Under the pieces are notes generated by a model. That model did not search any database and had not been told where the DNA came from. It was given only the letters and a program-made list of their open reading frames with translations. From assembly GCA_003152455.1 (NCBI GenBank), contig PMAF01000200.1, positions 28,037 to 68,095 of the forward strand: a DNA stretch of 40,059 nt. The letters run 5' to 3'. A program made the position numbers and the translations under genes. Of the stretch, positions 26,225-33,090 are shown piece by piece (positions within the stretch are counted from its first letter, which is position 1; the number at the start of each line of letters is the position of its first letter). The DNA is from Hyphomicrobiales bacterium. GTDB lineage: Bacteria > Pseudomonadota > Alphaproteobacteria > Rhizobiales > Xanthobacteraceae.

Positions 26225-26829
26225 ATGGTGTTTCGGCACCTTTCAACCGTCTCGAAGGTTGCCATGCTTGAGCGCATTCAAAGCAAGGTCGCTCCCTTCC
26301 TCCGCCGCCTGCTGCCGACGCGCGCCGCGCGACGCTTTGCGCGGCACCAGGGGACGGCGCCGCCGCCGTCGAGTTCGCGCTGGTCGCGGTTCCATTTCTG
26401 GCGCTGCTATTCGCGATCCTGGAAACGGCGCTGGTGTTTTTCGCCGGGCAAATGCTGGAAGCCGCCGTCACCGACGCCGGCCGGCTGATCATGACCGGGC
26501 AGGCACAGGGCTTCAGCCAGGCCGACTTCAAGACCCAAGTGTGAAATCGATTCGCCGGCGGACTGTTCGCCTGTACCAACGGCGTCTATGTGAACGTCCA
26601 GACCTATAGCAGCTACGCCGCGATTAATACCGCTTCGCCGATCTCCAACGGCCAATTCGACACCACGCAGATGGCCTACAGCCCCGGAGTGCAAGGTAGC
26701 ATCGTGGTTGTGACGCTGTATTACGAATGGCCGATCTACCTCTCGTTGCTCGGCGGCAATCTGTCCAACCTGAACGGCGGTAGCCGCCTGCTGGTGGCGA
26801 CATCGGTGTTCCGTAACGAGCCCTACTGA
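26225..26829 (+). pseudogene. tadE: TadE-like pilus assembly gene broken by a frameshift and a nonsense codon
   Basis: The start (AGGA six bases before ATG 26225) gives a basic N-terminus MVFRHLSTVSKVAMLERIQ...RRFARHQG. At the GGGG run 26350-26353 the coding signal jumps to another frame, which continues DGAAAVEFALVAVPFLALLFAILETALVFFAGQMLEAAV, the typical TadE anchor. One extra G in that run would join the two. The second frame then meets TGA at 26542-26544 (FKTQV*NRFAGG) where relatives, as I recall, have Cys; a single base change from TGC or TGT would explain it. The frame continues cleanly (YVNVQTYSSYAAINTASP...VFRNEPY) to a stop at 26829. No ATG, GTG or TTG permits the anchor frame to start alone. 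Either a real pseudogene or assembly error. Confidence 0.85.
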
Positions 26830-27428
26830 TGAGGCAGCGCGTCATGACGGCGACTTCTTCGATGCCGCGGATGATCCGGCGCTTCGGCCGCGACCGGCGC
26901 GGCGTTTCGGCGGTTGAATTTGCCTTCATTGCGCCGGTGATGATCGGGCTCTATCTCGGATGCGTCGAGATTTCGGATGGCGCGGCGGTTGATCGCAAGG
27001 TCAGTCTAGTTGCCGGCGCCCTGGCGAACCTGACGGCATCATGCGGTAGCAGAAATGCCAATTCGGGTAGTTGTGCCAATAATATTCTCAGCGCGACTGA
27101 GATGAACAATATTTTGGCTGCGTCAAGCGCGATCATTGCGCCCTATAATGCTGCCAATCTCACAATGACGGTGTCGTGCCTCAGTGTCGATGCAAACAAA
27201 AACGTGACAATGAAATGGAGCACCGGAACGCTGCAGAGCGGGTCGGTGACAATACCGGCTGCGCTGGCAGCGGTGCCGGGAACGTTGATTTACAGCACGG
27301 TTTCGTACGCCTACACGCCGATCGTCGGCTACACCATCACCGGCTCGCTTACGCTGTCGGACCATATGTATATGTCCCCGCGCACCCAGGCGCCGTCTTA
27401 CCCCGATAGCACCAAGACCTGCAGTTGA
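26829..27428 (+). CDS. TadE/TadG-like pilus-associated (pseudopilin-like) protein
   Basis: A 199-residue protein with a basic N-terminus (RMIRRFGRDRRG), then the TadE motif GVSAVEFAFIAPVMIGLYLGCVEIS (about 25-49) forming the membrane anchor, and a periplasmic domain rich in Ser, Thr and Asn, with Cys pairs SCGSR...SCANN and a last Cys near the C-terminus. The ATG overlaps the stop of the broken tadE by one base (TGATG), so its translation may depend on ribosomes that can no longer reach it if the upstream gene is really broken. The codon mix is noticeably less GC-rich around 27050-27200 than in neighbouring genes. Convergent with the Lrp-family gene. Confidence 0.85.
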   Translation: MRQRVMTATSSMPRMIRRFGRDRRGVSAVEFAFIAPVMIGLYLGCVEISDGAAVDRKVSLVAGALANLTASCGSRNANSGSCANNILSATEMNNILAASSAIIAPYNAANLTMTVSCLSVDANKNVTMKWSTGTLQSGSVTIPAALAAVPGTLIYSTVSYAYTPIVGYTITGSLTLSDHMYMSPRTQAPSYPDSTKTCS

Positions 27429-27432
27429 CGCG

Positions 27433-27903
27433 TCAGGCGCTGTGCCGCGCCTCGCCGATCGGCAGCGCGGTGGTCGATTTGATCCGTTCCATGGCGAAGC
27501 GTGAGGTGACGTTCTTGAGCGGAACGGTCGCGATCAGCTTCTTGTAGAAGGTGTCGTAGCCCGCGATGTCGGGCACCACCACGCGCAGCATGTAGTCGAC
27601 GTCGCCGGCCATCCGGTAAAATTCCATTACCTCCGGCATGCCGCCCACGGTCTCGGCGAAGCGCTTGAGCCAGTCCTGCGAGTGGTCGCCGGTTTCGATC
27701 GACACGAACACCGTGATGCCGAGCCCGATCTTTTCCGGGTCGATCAGCGCGACGCGGCGCAAGATCACCCCGTCGGCTTCCAGCCGCTGCAATCGCTTCC
27801 AGCACGGGGTCGAGGACAGGCCCACCCGCTGACCGATTTCGGCGACCGAGAGCGATGCGTCCTCTTGCACCACGGCGAGGATCTTGCGGTCGATAGCGTC
27901 CAT
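27433..27903 (-). CDS. Lrp/AsnC-family regulator, DecR (YbaO)-like
   Basis: A 156-residue transcription factor with an N-terminal winged HTH (MDAIDRKILAVVQEDASLSVAEIGQRVGLSSTPCWKRLQRLEADGVI) and a C-terminal RAM effector domain. By eye it resembles E. coli DecR/YbaO along its length (TPCWKRL-RLE-DG, VAL-DPEKIGLG, HS--W, MPEV--F-RMAG--DY--RV, FAME-IK-TT-LPI). DecR activates cysteine desulfidation genes in response to cysteine. Here the gene diverges from a rhodanese and a YeeE/YedE transporter, so it likely controls that sulfur module. Family certain; DecR-like specificity is from memory of the sequence and context. Confidence 0.92.
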   Translation of the reverse strand: MDAIDRKILAVVQEDASLSVAEIGQRVGLSSTPCWKRLQRLEADGVILRRVALIDPEKIGLGITVFVSIETGDHSQDWLKRFAETVGGMPEVMEFYRMAGDVDYMLRVVVPDIAGYDTFYKKLIATVPLKNVTSRFAMERIKSTTALPIGEARHSA

Positions 27904-28067
27904 TCTCTGTTTCCTTCAAAAATTGGAATCATTGGCCTAAAACAGCGCCAAGTATTGGAATAAATTTCTTATTTTAGCCATCCATCTGTATTTACAGAGA
28001 AAAATATTCTATTTCAAGCGCAATCTCTCGCTGCGTCTCAAGCAGCATTTCGACCGGACCTGCGCCC
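27904..28067. promoter_or_regulatory. Divergent AT-rich control region between the Lrp-family regulator and the rhodanese operon
   Basis: The 164-bp gap is AT-rich compared with its surroundings. It contains AATAA-ATTTC-TTATT (27959-27973), an inverted repeat of the size and composition expected of an Lrp-family site, two copies of TTGGAAT (near 27923 and 27956) and a further AATATTCTATTT stretch. It probably holds both promoters and the regulator's sites. Confidence 0.5.
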
Positions 28068-29066
28068 ATGACAAAAATCTTTCCCGCCGAAGTTTCCGCC
28101 GCTCTGCGCCGGCTCGCCGCTTGGCTCACGTTGGCATTCGCGCTTGCCGTCGTGCTGGCCGCGCCCGCCGCTGCCGCCGATGCGCAGCCGCTGGTGACAC
28201 CCGCTTGGCTCAACAGCCATCTGCACGACCCGAATCTGGTGGTGCTCGACATCCGCTCGGCCATCGACGGCAGCAAGCCGGAGACTTTTGCGCAGGGGCA
28301 TATCCCGGGCGCCGTGCATAGCGACTACGATCAAGGCGGTTGGCGCGTCACCGTGCACAACGTGCCGTTCATGTTGCCGAGCCTCCTGGAAATCCAGAAC
28401 CTGATCGGAAATCTCGGGATTGACGAGAACAGTCACGTGGTCGTCGTGCCGGCCGGCGTCAGCTACACCGATTTCGGTTCCGCCGCGCGCGTCTACTGGA
28501 CGCTCAAGGTGGCCGGCGTCCCCGATGTGTCGATCCTCGACGGCGGCATCGCAGCCTGGAAACAGGCGGGCTTGCCGTTCGAGCGGGGCGAGAACAAGCC
28601 GACGCCGAAGACGCTTTTTGTCGATGGCGACGAAAAATCGCTGGCCAAGCTCGCCGACGTGGAAAAAATCGTGCAGGCCGGCGGCGCCACGCTGGTCGAT
28701 GCTCGTCCCGCGTCTTTCTTCACCGGCGCGGAAAGAGCGCCGAAGGTCGCTGCCTATGGCCATATACCGGGCGCGATCGATGTGGACAGCGCCGAGTTCT
28801 ACGACGCAAAGACCAACCGCTTGAAGCCGACGGCGGCGCTTGCGGCGGTGGCCGCACGGATTCCGCCCGGGCCGGTGGTGAGCTACTGTAACACCGGCCA
28901 CTGGTCGGCCACCGACTGGTTCGTGCTGCACGAGTTGCTCGGCCGCCATAACGTCAAGCTCTATGACGGCTCGATGGTGGAGTGGACCGGAAATGCGAGC
29001 CGCCCTATCGTGTCGTCGCGCACCAAGTGGGACGATCTGATGAAGAAGCTTGGCCTGGGTTCCTGA
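28068..29066 (+). CDS. Exported two-domain rhodanese (sulfurtransferase)
   Basis: A 332-residue sulfurtransferase, probably transferring sulfane sulfur from thiosulfate or 3-mercaptopyruvate in the periplasm. A signal peptide covers about residues 1-37. The N-terminal rhodanese domain (about 43-172) keeps the fold motifs VVLDIRS, GHIPGAVHSDY and SILDGGIAAWKQAGLP but has no Cys in its active-site loop (VVVPAGVSYTDFGSAA). The C-terminal domain has the catalytic Cys274 in SYCNTGHWSATDWF, the only Cys of the protein. It starts the rightward sulfur operon, divergent from the Lrp-family gene; the transporter follows after 22 bp. Confidence 0.93.
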   Translation: MTKIFPAEVSAALRRLAAWLTLAFALAVVLAAPAAAADAQPLVTPAWLNSHLHDPNLVVLDIRSAIDGSKPETFAQGHIPGAVHSDYDQGGWRVTVHNVPFMLPSLLEIQNLIGNLGIDENSHVVVVPAGVSYTDFGSAARVYWTLKVAGVPDVSILDGGIAAWKQAGLPFERGENKPTPKTLFVDGDEKSLAKLADVEKIVQAGGATLVDARPASFFTGAERAPKVAAYGHIPGAIDVDSAEFYDAKTNRLKPTAALAAVAARIPPGPVVSYCNTGHWSATDWFVLHELLGRHNVKLYDGSMVEWTGNASRPIVSSRTKWDDLMKKLGLGS

Positions 29067-29088
29067 GCCGAGTCATCGGGGAGTTTCT

Positions 29089-30237
29089 ATGTCCACCGCA
29101 GCCTTGAGCACGCCCGATACGCGGGCAGGCGTCAGCGTCGACCGCCTGTTCCTCGGGCTCGCCCTGATCGCGACCGCAATCCTGCTCGCGTTGGTGCTGC
29201 TCGACGGCCAGCCCGCTTCGGCGGCGCTGATCGTCGGCGGCTTCGGTCTCGGCATCGCGTTTCTGAAAGCCGAGTTCAGCTACACCGCGTCCTGGCGGCG
29301 CTTCCTGACGCGCGGGGAGGCGGGCGGTCTGCTCGGCGGGCTGATCGTGATCGCGATCTGCGCGCTGGCGGTCGTGCCGGTCGCCGCGCTTCGGCAGAAT
29401 TTCGGCGGCGCCATCGCGCCGCTCGGTCCTTCGCTCCTTATCGGCGCCTTCACCTTCGGGATCGGCATGCAGCTCGCCAATGGCTGCGGCTCCGGCACGC
29501 TCTACACCGTCGGCGGCGGCTCGGGGCGCATGCTGATCGCGCTGCTGTTCTTCGTCATCGGCAGCGTCTTCGGCAGCCTGTCACTGCCGTCGTTCCTGGC
29601 GCTCGGCGGCATCGATCCGATCCTCGCCTCCGACTACCTCGGCCCTTGGGGCGGGTTGGCGGCGACATTGGCGAGCATCGCGGTGGCCGCCGCGTTGATC
29701 GTCGCGGTCGCCAAGCGGCGCGGCGCAAACTACATGCCATCGCGTAATTATATCATCGGCGGCATCGCCATCGGGCTGTTGTGCGTAGAGGTCTTCGCCG
29801 CCGGCGGCCATCCCTGGAGCGTGACTTACGGCTACACAATTTGGGGCGCCAAGATATTCAGTGCGCTCGGCTACGACTTCTCCCATGCGAATTTCTGGCA
29901 ATGGCCGGGTAACAAGCAGGCGCTGACCAGCTCGGTGCTGTCCGACACCTCGAGCCTTACGGACTTCGGAATGTTGTTCGGCGCCATGGCGGCCGCCGCC
30001 GCGACCAAGCCGTTCGCCGCCACCGCCTGGCCGCCGCTGAAATCGCTGCTGGCCGCAGGCGTCGGCGGCCTGCTGATGGGCTGGGGCGCGCGGCTGGGCT
30101 TTGGCTGCAATATCGGCGCCTTTGTCGGCGGCGTCGCTTCCGGTTCGCTGCACGGCTGGGTCTGGTTCGCCGCCGCGCTGCCCGGCTGCCTGATCGGCAT
30201 CCGCCTGCGGCCGCTGTTCGGCCTGTCGCGGGATTAG
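29089..30237 (+). CDS. YeeE/YedE-family (TsuA-like) sulfur transporter
   Basis: A 382-residue polytopic membrane protein with around ten helices. The duplicated family signature is present: GIGMQLANGCGSGTLYTVGGGSGRM (Cys133) and RLGFGCNIGAFVGGVASGSLHGWVW (Cys340), with Cys367 near the last helix. In TsuA of Spirochaeta, conserved cysteines pass thiosulfate through the membrane, so thiosulfate or a similar sulfur compound is the likely cargo. I chose ATG 29089 rather than the track's 29050 because GGGGAG lies just upstream. The neighbouring rhodanese and DecR-like regulator support a sulfur role. Confidence 0.9.
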   Translation: MSTAALSTPDTRAGVSVDRLFLGLALIATAILLALVLLDGQPASAALIVGGFGLGIAFLKAEFSYTASWRRFLTRGEAGGLLGGLIVIAICALAVVPVAALRQNFGGAIAPLGPSLLIGAFTFGIGMQLANGCGSGTLYTVGGGSGRMLIALLFFVIGSVFGSLSLPSFLALGGIDPILASDYLGPWGGLAATLASIAVAAALIVAVAKRRGANYMPSRNYIIGGIAIGLLCVEVFAAGGHPWSVTYGYTIWGAKIFSALGYDFSHANFWQWPGNKQALTSSVLSDTSSLTDFGMLFGAMAAAAATKPFAATAWPPLKSLLAAGVGGLLMGWGARLGFGCNIGAFVGGVASGSLHGWVWFAAALPGCLIGIRLRPLFGLSRD

Positions 30238-30241
30238 CCTT

Positions 30242-30394
30242 ATGCGGAAGGTTTACATCGTCGTCGTTTTGCTCGGGCTGGTGGCGATCGTCGGCAACCA
30301 TCTGATCAGCCCGTCGAGCGGCCGCGCGATGTCGCCGGAGGATTTCGCCGGCGCCTGCGCGCCTTGCGGCGCGCCCTGTCCGTCGAAGAAGTAG
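30242..30394 (+). CDS. Small membrane-anchored cysteine-rich protein of the sulfur operon
   Basis: A 50-residue protein missing from the ORF track. It starts four bases after the transporter stop and ends exactly where the convergent pfkB gene ends. Residues 4-22 form one hydrophobic segment (VYIVVVLLGLVAIVGNHLI); the tail is SPSSGRAMSPEDFAGACAPCGAPCPSKK with Cys39, Cys42 and Cys46 (CxxCxxxC). With a basic MRK start the tail should face the periplasm. It could carry sulfane sulfur between the rhodanese and the transporter, or bind a metal. I do not recognise a named family. Support comes from position, anchor and the Cys pattern; no strong ribosome site is visible, so coupling to the transporter gene is likely. 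Confidence 0.65.
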   Translation: MRKVYIVVVLLGLVAIVGNHLISPSSGRAMSPEDFAGACAPCGAPCPSKK

Positions 30395-31321
30395 TCAGCT
30401 TTGCCGCTTCAAAAACGCTTCGACTTCGGCCCGCGAGGGCGCGCCCATCAGACCGCCGAACCGCATGCATTTGATTGCCGCCGCGGCGGCGGCAAAGCGC
30501 ATCGCCTCGACCGCATCGCCGGTTTCCACCAGCCGGAAAGTAAAGGCGCCGTGAAACGTATCGCCGGCGCCTAAAGTGTCGATGGCGTCGACCTTGAACG
30601 CGGCCATGTGACGGACCTCGCCGCGCTCGAGCCAAGAGACGCCGTCGGGCCCGTCGGTGACGGCGAGGAAGCCTTTGTAGGTCTCACCGTATTTGCGCAG
30701 CGCGGCGCCGAGGTCGGCCATGCCGGTGCTCTCGCGCATCGCCTCGGCGGACGCGATCACATGCGTGCTGCAATCCACCAGCGGGTTATCCGGCGGTTCC
30801 GGTTTATCGAGGTCGAGCACGCGCGGAATGTCGCGCGCTTTCGCCGCGAGGCAGATCGGCATGGCGATGTTGGTATAGCGGTTGTCGAGCAATACCGCGT
30901 CGAGCCCGGCCACCGCTGCCGCGGCATCCTTCGGGACCGCTTCGTTCAATCCCTTGTTGCGGCGGGTCGCGATCATTTTTTCGCCGGCGGCGTCAATTAA
31001 AATCAACGATACCGACGAACGCGCGCCCGGCACCCGCAAGGCGCCGCTGACGTCGATGTTCTCGCCCGCGAACGTCTTTACGATGGTGCTGGCGACCTCG
31101 TCGTCATGATCGCCGAGCGCGCCGATATAGCTGGTCTTGCCGCCGAGCCGGGCCACGGCAACCGCGGCATTGCCGGCCTGGCCGCCGCTGGTGATGAGGA
31201 ATTCGGACGCCTGCACCTTGGTGCCGGGATCGGGGAATTTGTCCACCCGCATCACAATGTCCTGCACGGCGCCGCCGGCGCACAAGATTCGTGGGGTTCG
31301 TTTTAGCGCGGCGTCAGTCAA
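30395..31321 (-). CDS. PfkB-family sugar kinase
   Basis: A 308-residue ribokinase-like enzyme that phosphorylates a sugar or nucleoside with ATP. It shows the first PfkB signature SGGQAGNAAVAVARLGGKTSYIGALGDHDDE (about 45-75) and the second, DTLGAGDTFHGAF (248-260), with catalytic Asp254. The substrate cannot be assigned. It begins with TTG at 31321, overlapping the nudC end by eight bases, so it is translationally linked to nudC. Its stop abuts the stop of the small Cys protein on the other strand. Confidence 0.9.
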   Translation of the reverse strand: MTDAALKRTPRILCAGGAVQDIVMRVDKFPDPGTKVQASEFLITSGGQAGNAAVAVARLGGKTSYIGALGDHDDEVASTIVKTFAGENIDVSGALRVPGARSSVSLILIDAAGEKMIATRRNKGLNEAVPKDAAAAVAGLDAVLLDNRYTNIAMPICLAAKARDIPRVLDLDKPEPPDNPLVDCSTHVIASAEAMRESTGMADLGAALRKYGETYKGFLAVTDGPDGVSWLERGEVRHMAAFKVDAIDTLGAGDTFHGAFTFRLVETGDAVEAMRFAAAAAAIKCMRFGGLMGAPSRAEVEAFLKRQS

Positions 31322-32264
31322 AGCCGATCTCGTTCTCCACCCAGGCGCGGATGATGTGATGCGCGATCGCGACCGGCGGCGGCGTGCTCAAGCCCTCGGG
31401 GTGCCGGCGCGTCAGCATGCTTGCTACTTCCGTCTTGGTAAACCACCGCGCGTCCTCGAGTTCCGCGCGGTCGACGACAATTTCTTGGGTCAAGGCTTGC
31501 GCATGGCAGCCGATCATCAGCGTGGTCGGGAACGGCCAGGGCTGCGAGCTGAAATAGGTCACCTTGCCGCAGAGGATGCCGGCTTCCTCGCGCGTTTCGC
31601 GGCGCACCGCGTCCTCGATTGCCTCGCCCGGCTCGAGGAAGCCGGCAAGGCACGACCACATGGTCGGCCCGAAACGCGGGCTGCGGCCGAGCAGGCAGTT
31701 CTCGCCCTCGGTCGCCAGCATGATCACCACCGGATCGGTGCGCGGGAAATGTTCGATGTGGCAATGCTGACAATCGCGCTTCCAGCCGGCGCTGACCGCT
31801 TGCGTCGGCGCCCCACAGTTCGGGCAGAAACGGTGACGCAGATGCCAATGCAGCACCGCCTTGGCCTCGGCGATCGGCGGCAGGTGCTCGGGCTCAACCA
31901 GCCCCTGCACGGCGATCGAGCGCAGGTCGGTGACCAGGAGATCGTCGCGCGTCTTCAGCGCTTCCGCCGCAGCCGGCGCAATGCCGTAGCCGAAACGGGG
32001 AGCGCTTTCCAACAGGCCGAGGAAAACCGTCTCGCTCGCGGGCGCCAGCGCACGCGCTTCCGCCATCGTGAATAGCGGATCGTTGAGGGCCGAGCCCTTT
32101 TTCATCGCGATCCAGTCGCCGCCGATCACATAGGCGCCGGCATTGGGCTGTGCCGCCAGCCCCGCCATCGCGCCGGCATCGGGGCGCAATTCGGCGGCGC
32201 GCTCGAGGCGGCTTTGCGTGTAGCCAAGAAGCGGTTTGGGGCCGAGATCGGGGCGACGGGACAT
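31314..32264 (-). CDS. nudC: NADH pyrophosphatase / NAD-decapping Nudix hydrolase NudC
   Basis: A 316-residue enzyme that cleaves NAD(H) to NMN(H) and AMP and, in E. coli, removes NAD caps from RNA. The zinc ribbon has Cys147, Cys150, Cys165 and Cys168 (FCPNC...DCQHC). The Nudix box is GFLEPGEAIEDAVRRETREEAGI (208-230) and is complete. The NudC-specific SQPWPFP motif follows at 240-246. Length and order fit the family. It is the upstream partner of the pfkB gene; the HIT gene lies 72 bp further upstream in the same direction. Confidence 0.96.
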   Translation of the reverse strand: MSRRPDLGPKPLLGYTQSRLERAAELRPDAGAMAGLAAQPNAGAYVIGGDWIAMKKGSALNDPLFTMAEARALAPASETVFLGLLESAPRFGYGIAPAAAEALKTRDDLLVTDLRSIAVQGLVEPEHLPPIAEAKAVLHWHLRHRFCPNCGAPTQAVSAGWKRDCQHCHIEHFPRTDPVVIMLATEGENCLLGRSPRFGPTMWSCLAGFLEPGEAIEDAVRRETREEAGILCGKVTYFSSQPWPFPTTLMIGCHAQALTQEIVVDRAELEDARWFTKTEVASMLTRRHPEGLSTPPPVAIAHHIIRAWVENEIGFD

Positions 32265-32336
32265 TGGGCGCGGAAATTCGCACGGCGAGTCGAATTGTGC
32301 AATGCGCGCCCGGATGCCGCCCCGGCCTCGCGGAAC

Positions 32337-32759
32337 CTAAAGCGGCCGAATTTGAAGGGCACGCCGCAATGCGCCGATCAGCCCGTCGCGCACGGCCGGA
32401 TGGTACGCGGATGGCACCGCCGTGCCCCACACCGGCTTCGGCCAGGCGGCGTCGCTGTGCCGGCGAGCGATCACGTGCACGTGCAATTGCGCCACCTGGT
32501 TGCCGAGCGCCGCGATGTTGAGCTTCTCGCATTCGGTAATCGATTTGAGTGCGCGGGCGCCGTCCGCGATCTCATCCATCAATTCGAACCGGTGATGGTC
32601 GGACAGATCGATGATCTCGACGAGGCCGGCCCGCCGCGGCACCAGAATCAGCCAGGGATAATTGGCGTCGTTCGCCAACAGCACGCGCGATAGCGCTAGG
32701 TCGCCGACAGGAACCGTGTCCTGTGCGAGTTGCGGGTGGAGGGACCAAGTCTCATTCAT
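32337..32759 (-). CDS. HIT-family nucleotide hydrolase
   Basis: A 140-residue protein of the histidine-triad superfamily, likely a dinucleoside polyphosphate or nucleotide hydrolase. The active site reads NQVAQLHVHVIARR (about 87-100): the last two histidines, including the likely nucleophile His93, are present, whereas the first position of the triad is Gln91. That variant is frequent in alphaproteobacterial HIT proteins as I recall. A preceding WLILVPRRAG strand is typical. It heads the minus-strand run HIT-nudC-pfkB and is separated from the SRP RNA by the repeat element. Confidence 0.9.
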   Translation of the reverse strand: MNETWSLHPQLAQDTVPVGDLALSRVLLANDANYPWLILVPRRAGLVEIIDLSDHHRFELMDEIADGARALKSITECEKLNIAALGNQVAQLHVHVIARRHSDAAWPKPVWGTAVPSAYHPAVRDGLIGALRRALQIRPL

Positions 32760-32789
32760 TTGGAAAGACTAGGGCGAAAACTTATCCAC

Positions 32790-32892
32790 GTCATTCCGGG
32801 GCGCGGCCGAAGGCCGCGAACCCGGAATCCATAACCCCGGTGGGCGATTATGGATTCCGGGTTCGCTCGCTACGCTCGCGCCCCGGAATGAC
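32790..32892. repeat. REP-like intergenic palindromic element
   Basis: A 103-bp nested inverted repeat. The outer arms GTCATTCCGGGGCGCG and CGCGCCCCGGAATGAC pair; inside, GAACCCGGAATCCATAA pairs with TTATGGATTCCGGGTTC; small hairpins (GCGGCC-GAA-GGCCGC) occupy the shoulders. This looks like dispersed non-coding repeats common between genes in bradyrhizobia and relatives. It may also act as a transcription barrier between the HIT promoter and the SRP RNA. Confidence 0.85.
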
Positions 32893-32940
32893 GGAGGAGG
32901 GCTGCTTGCTTTCTCCCCTCTTTCGCCCGATATAAGTCAC

Positions 32941-33035
32941 GGGAGGTTGGCGGTGGACGAGCCACTCGCCAACCGGGTCAGATCCGGAAGGAAGCAGCCC
33001 TAACGAGCGCGGTTCGGGTCGCTCGTCAGCCTCCC
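32941..33035 (+). ncRNA. ffs: Signal recognition particle RNA (4.5S-type)
   Basis: Contains the nearly invariant SRP core GGTCAGATCCGGAAGGAAGCAGCC with the GGAA tetraloop and asymmetric internal loop. The ends GGGAGG and CCTCCC, and GACGAG with CTCGTC inside, pair to form one long hairpin of about 95 nt. It binds Ffh for co-translational membrane targeting. Location directly before dnaX is common in Alphaproteobacteria. End positions are estimated from pairing. Confidence 0.93.
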
Positions 33036-33090
33036 ACCAATTTCCGCGATCCAACAGCGCAGCATGCGCGGCCGCCGGTCGGATGGCACG

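Noticed and set aside
26542-26544. In-frame TGA in tadE as a selenocysteine or recoding site
   Set aside because: No selenocysteine hairpin is visible after it, the gene also has a frameshift, and TadE proteins are not known to contain selenocysteine; nonsense mutation or error is simpler.
32803-32892. Repeat before the SRP RNA as a CRISPR array or attachment site
   Set aside because: It is one nested palindrome, not regularly spaced repeats with different spacers, and no integrase or cas gene is nearby.
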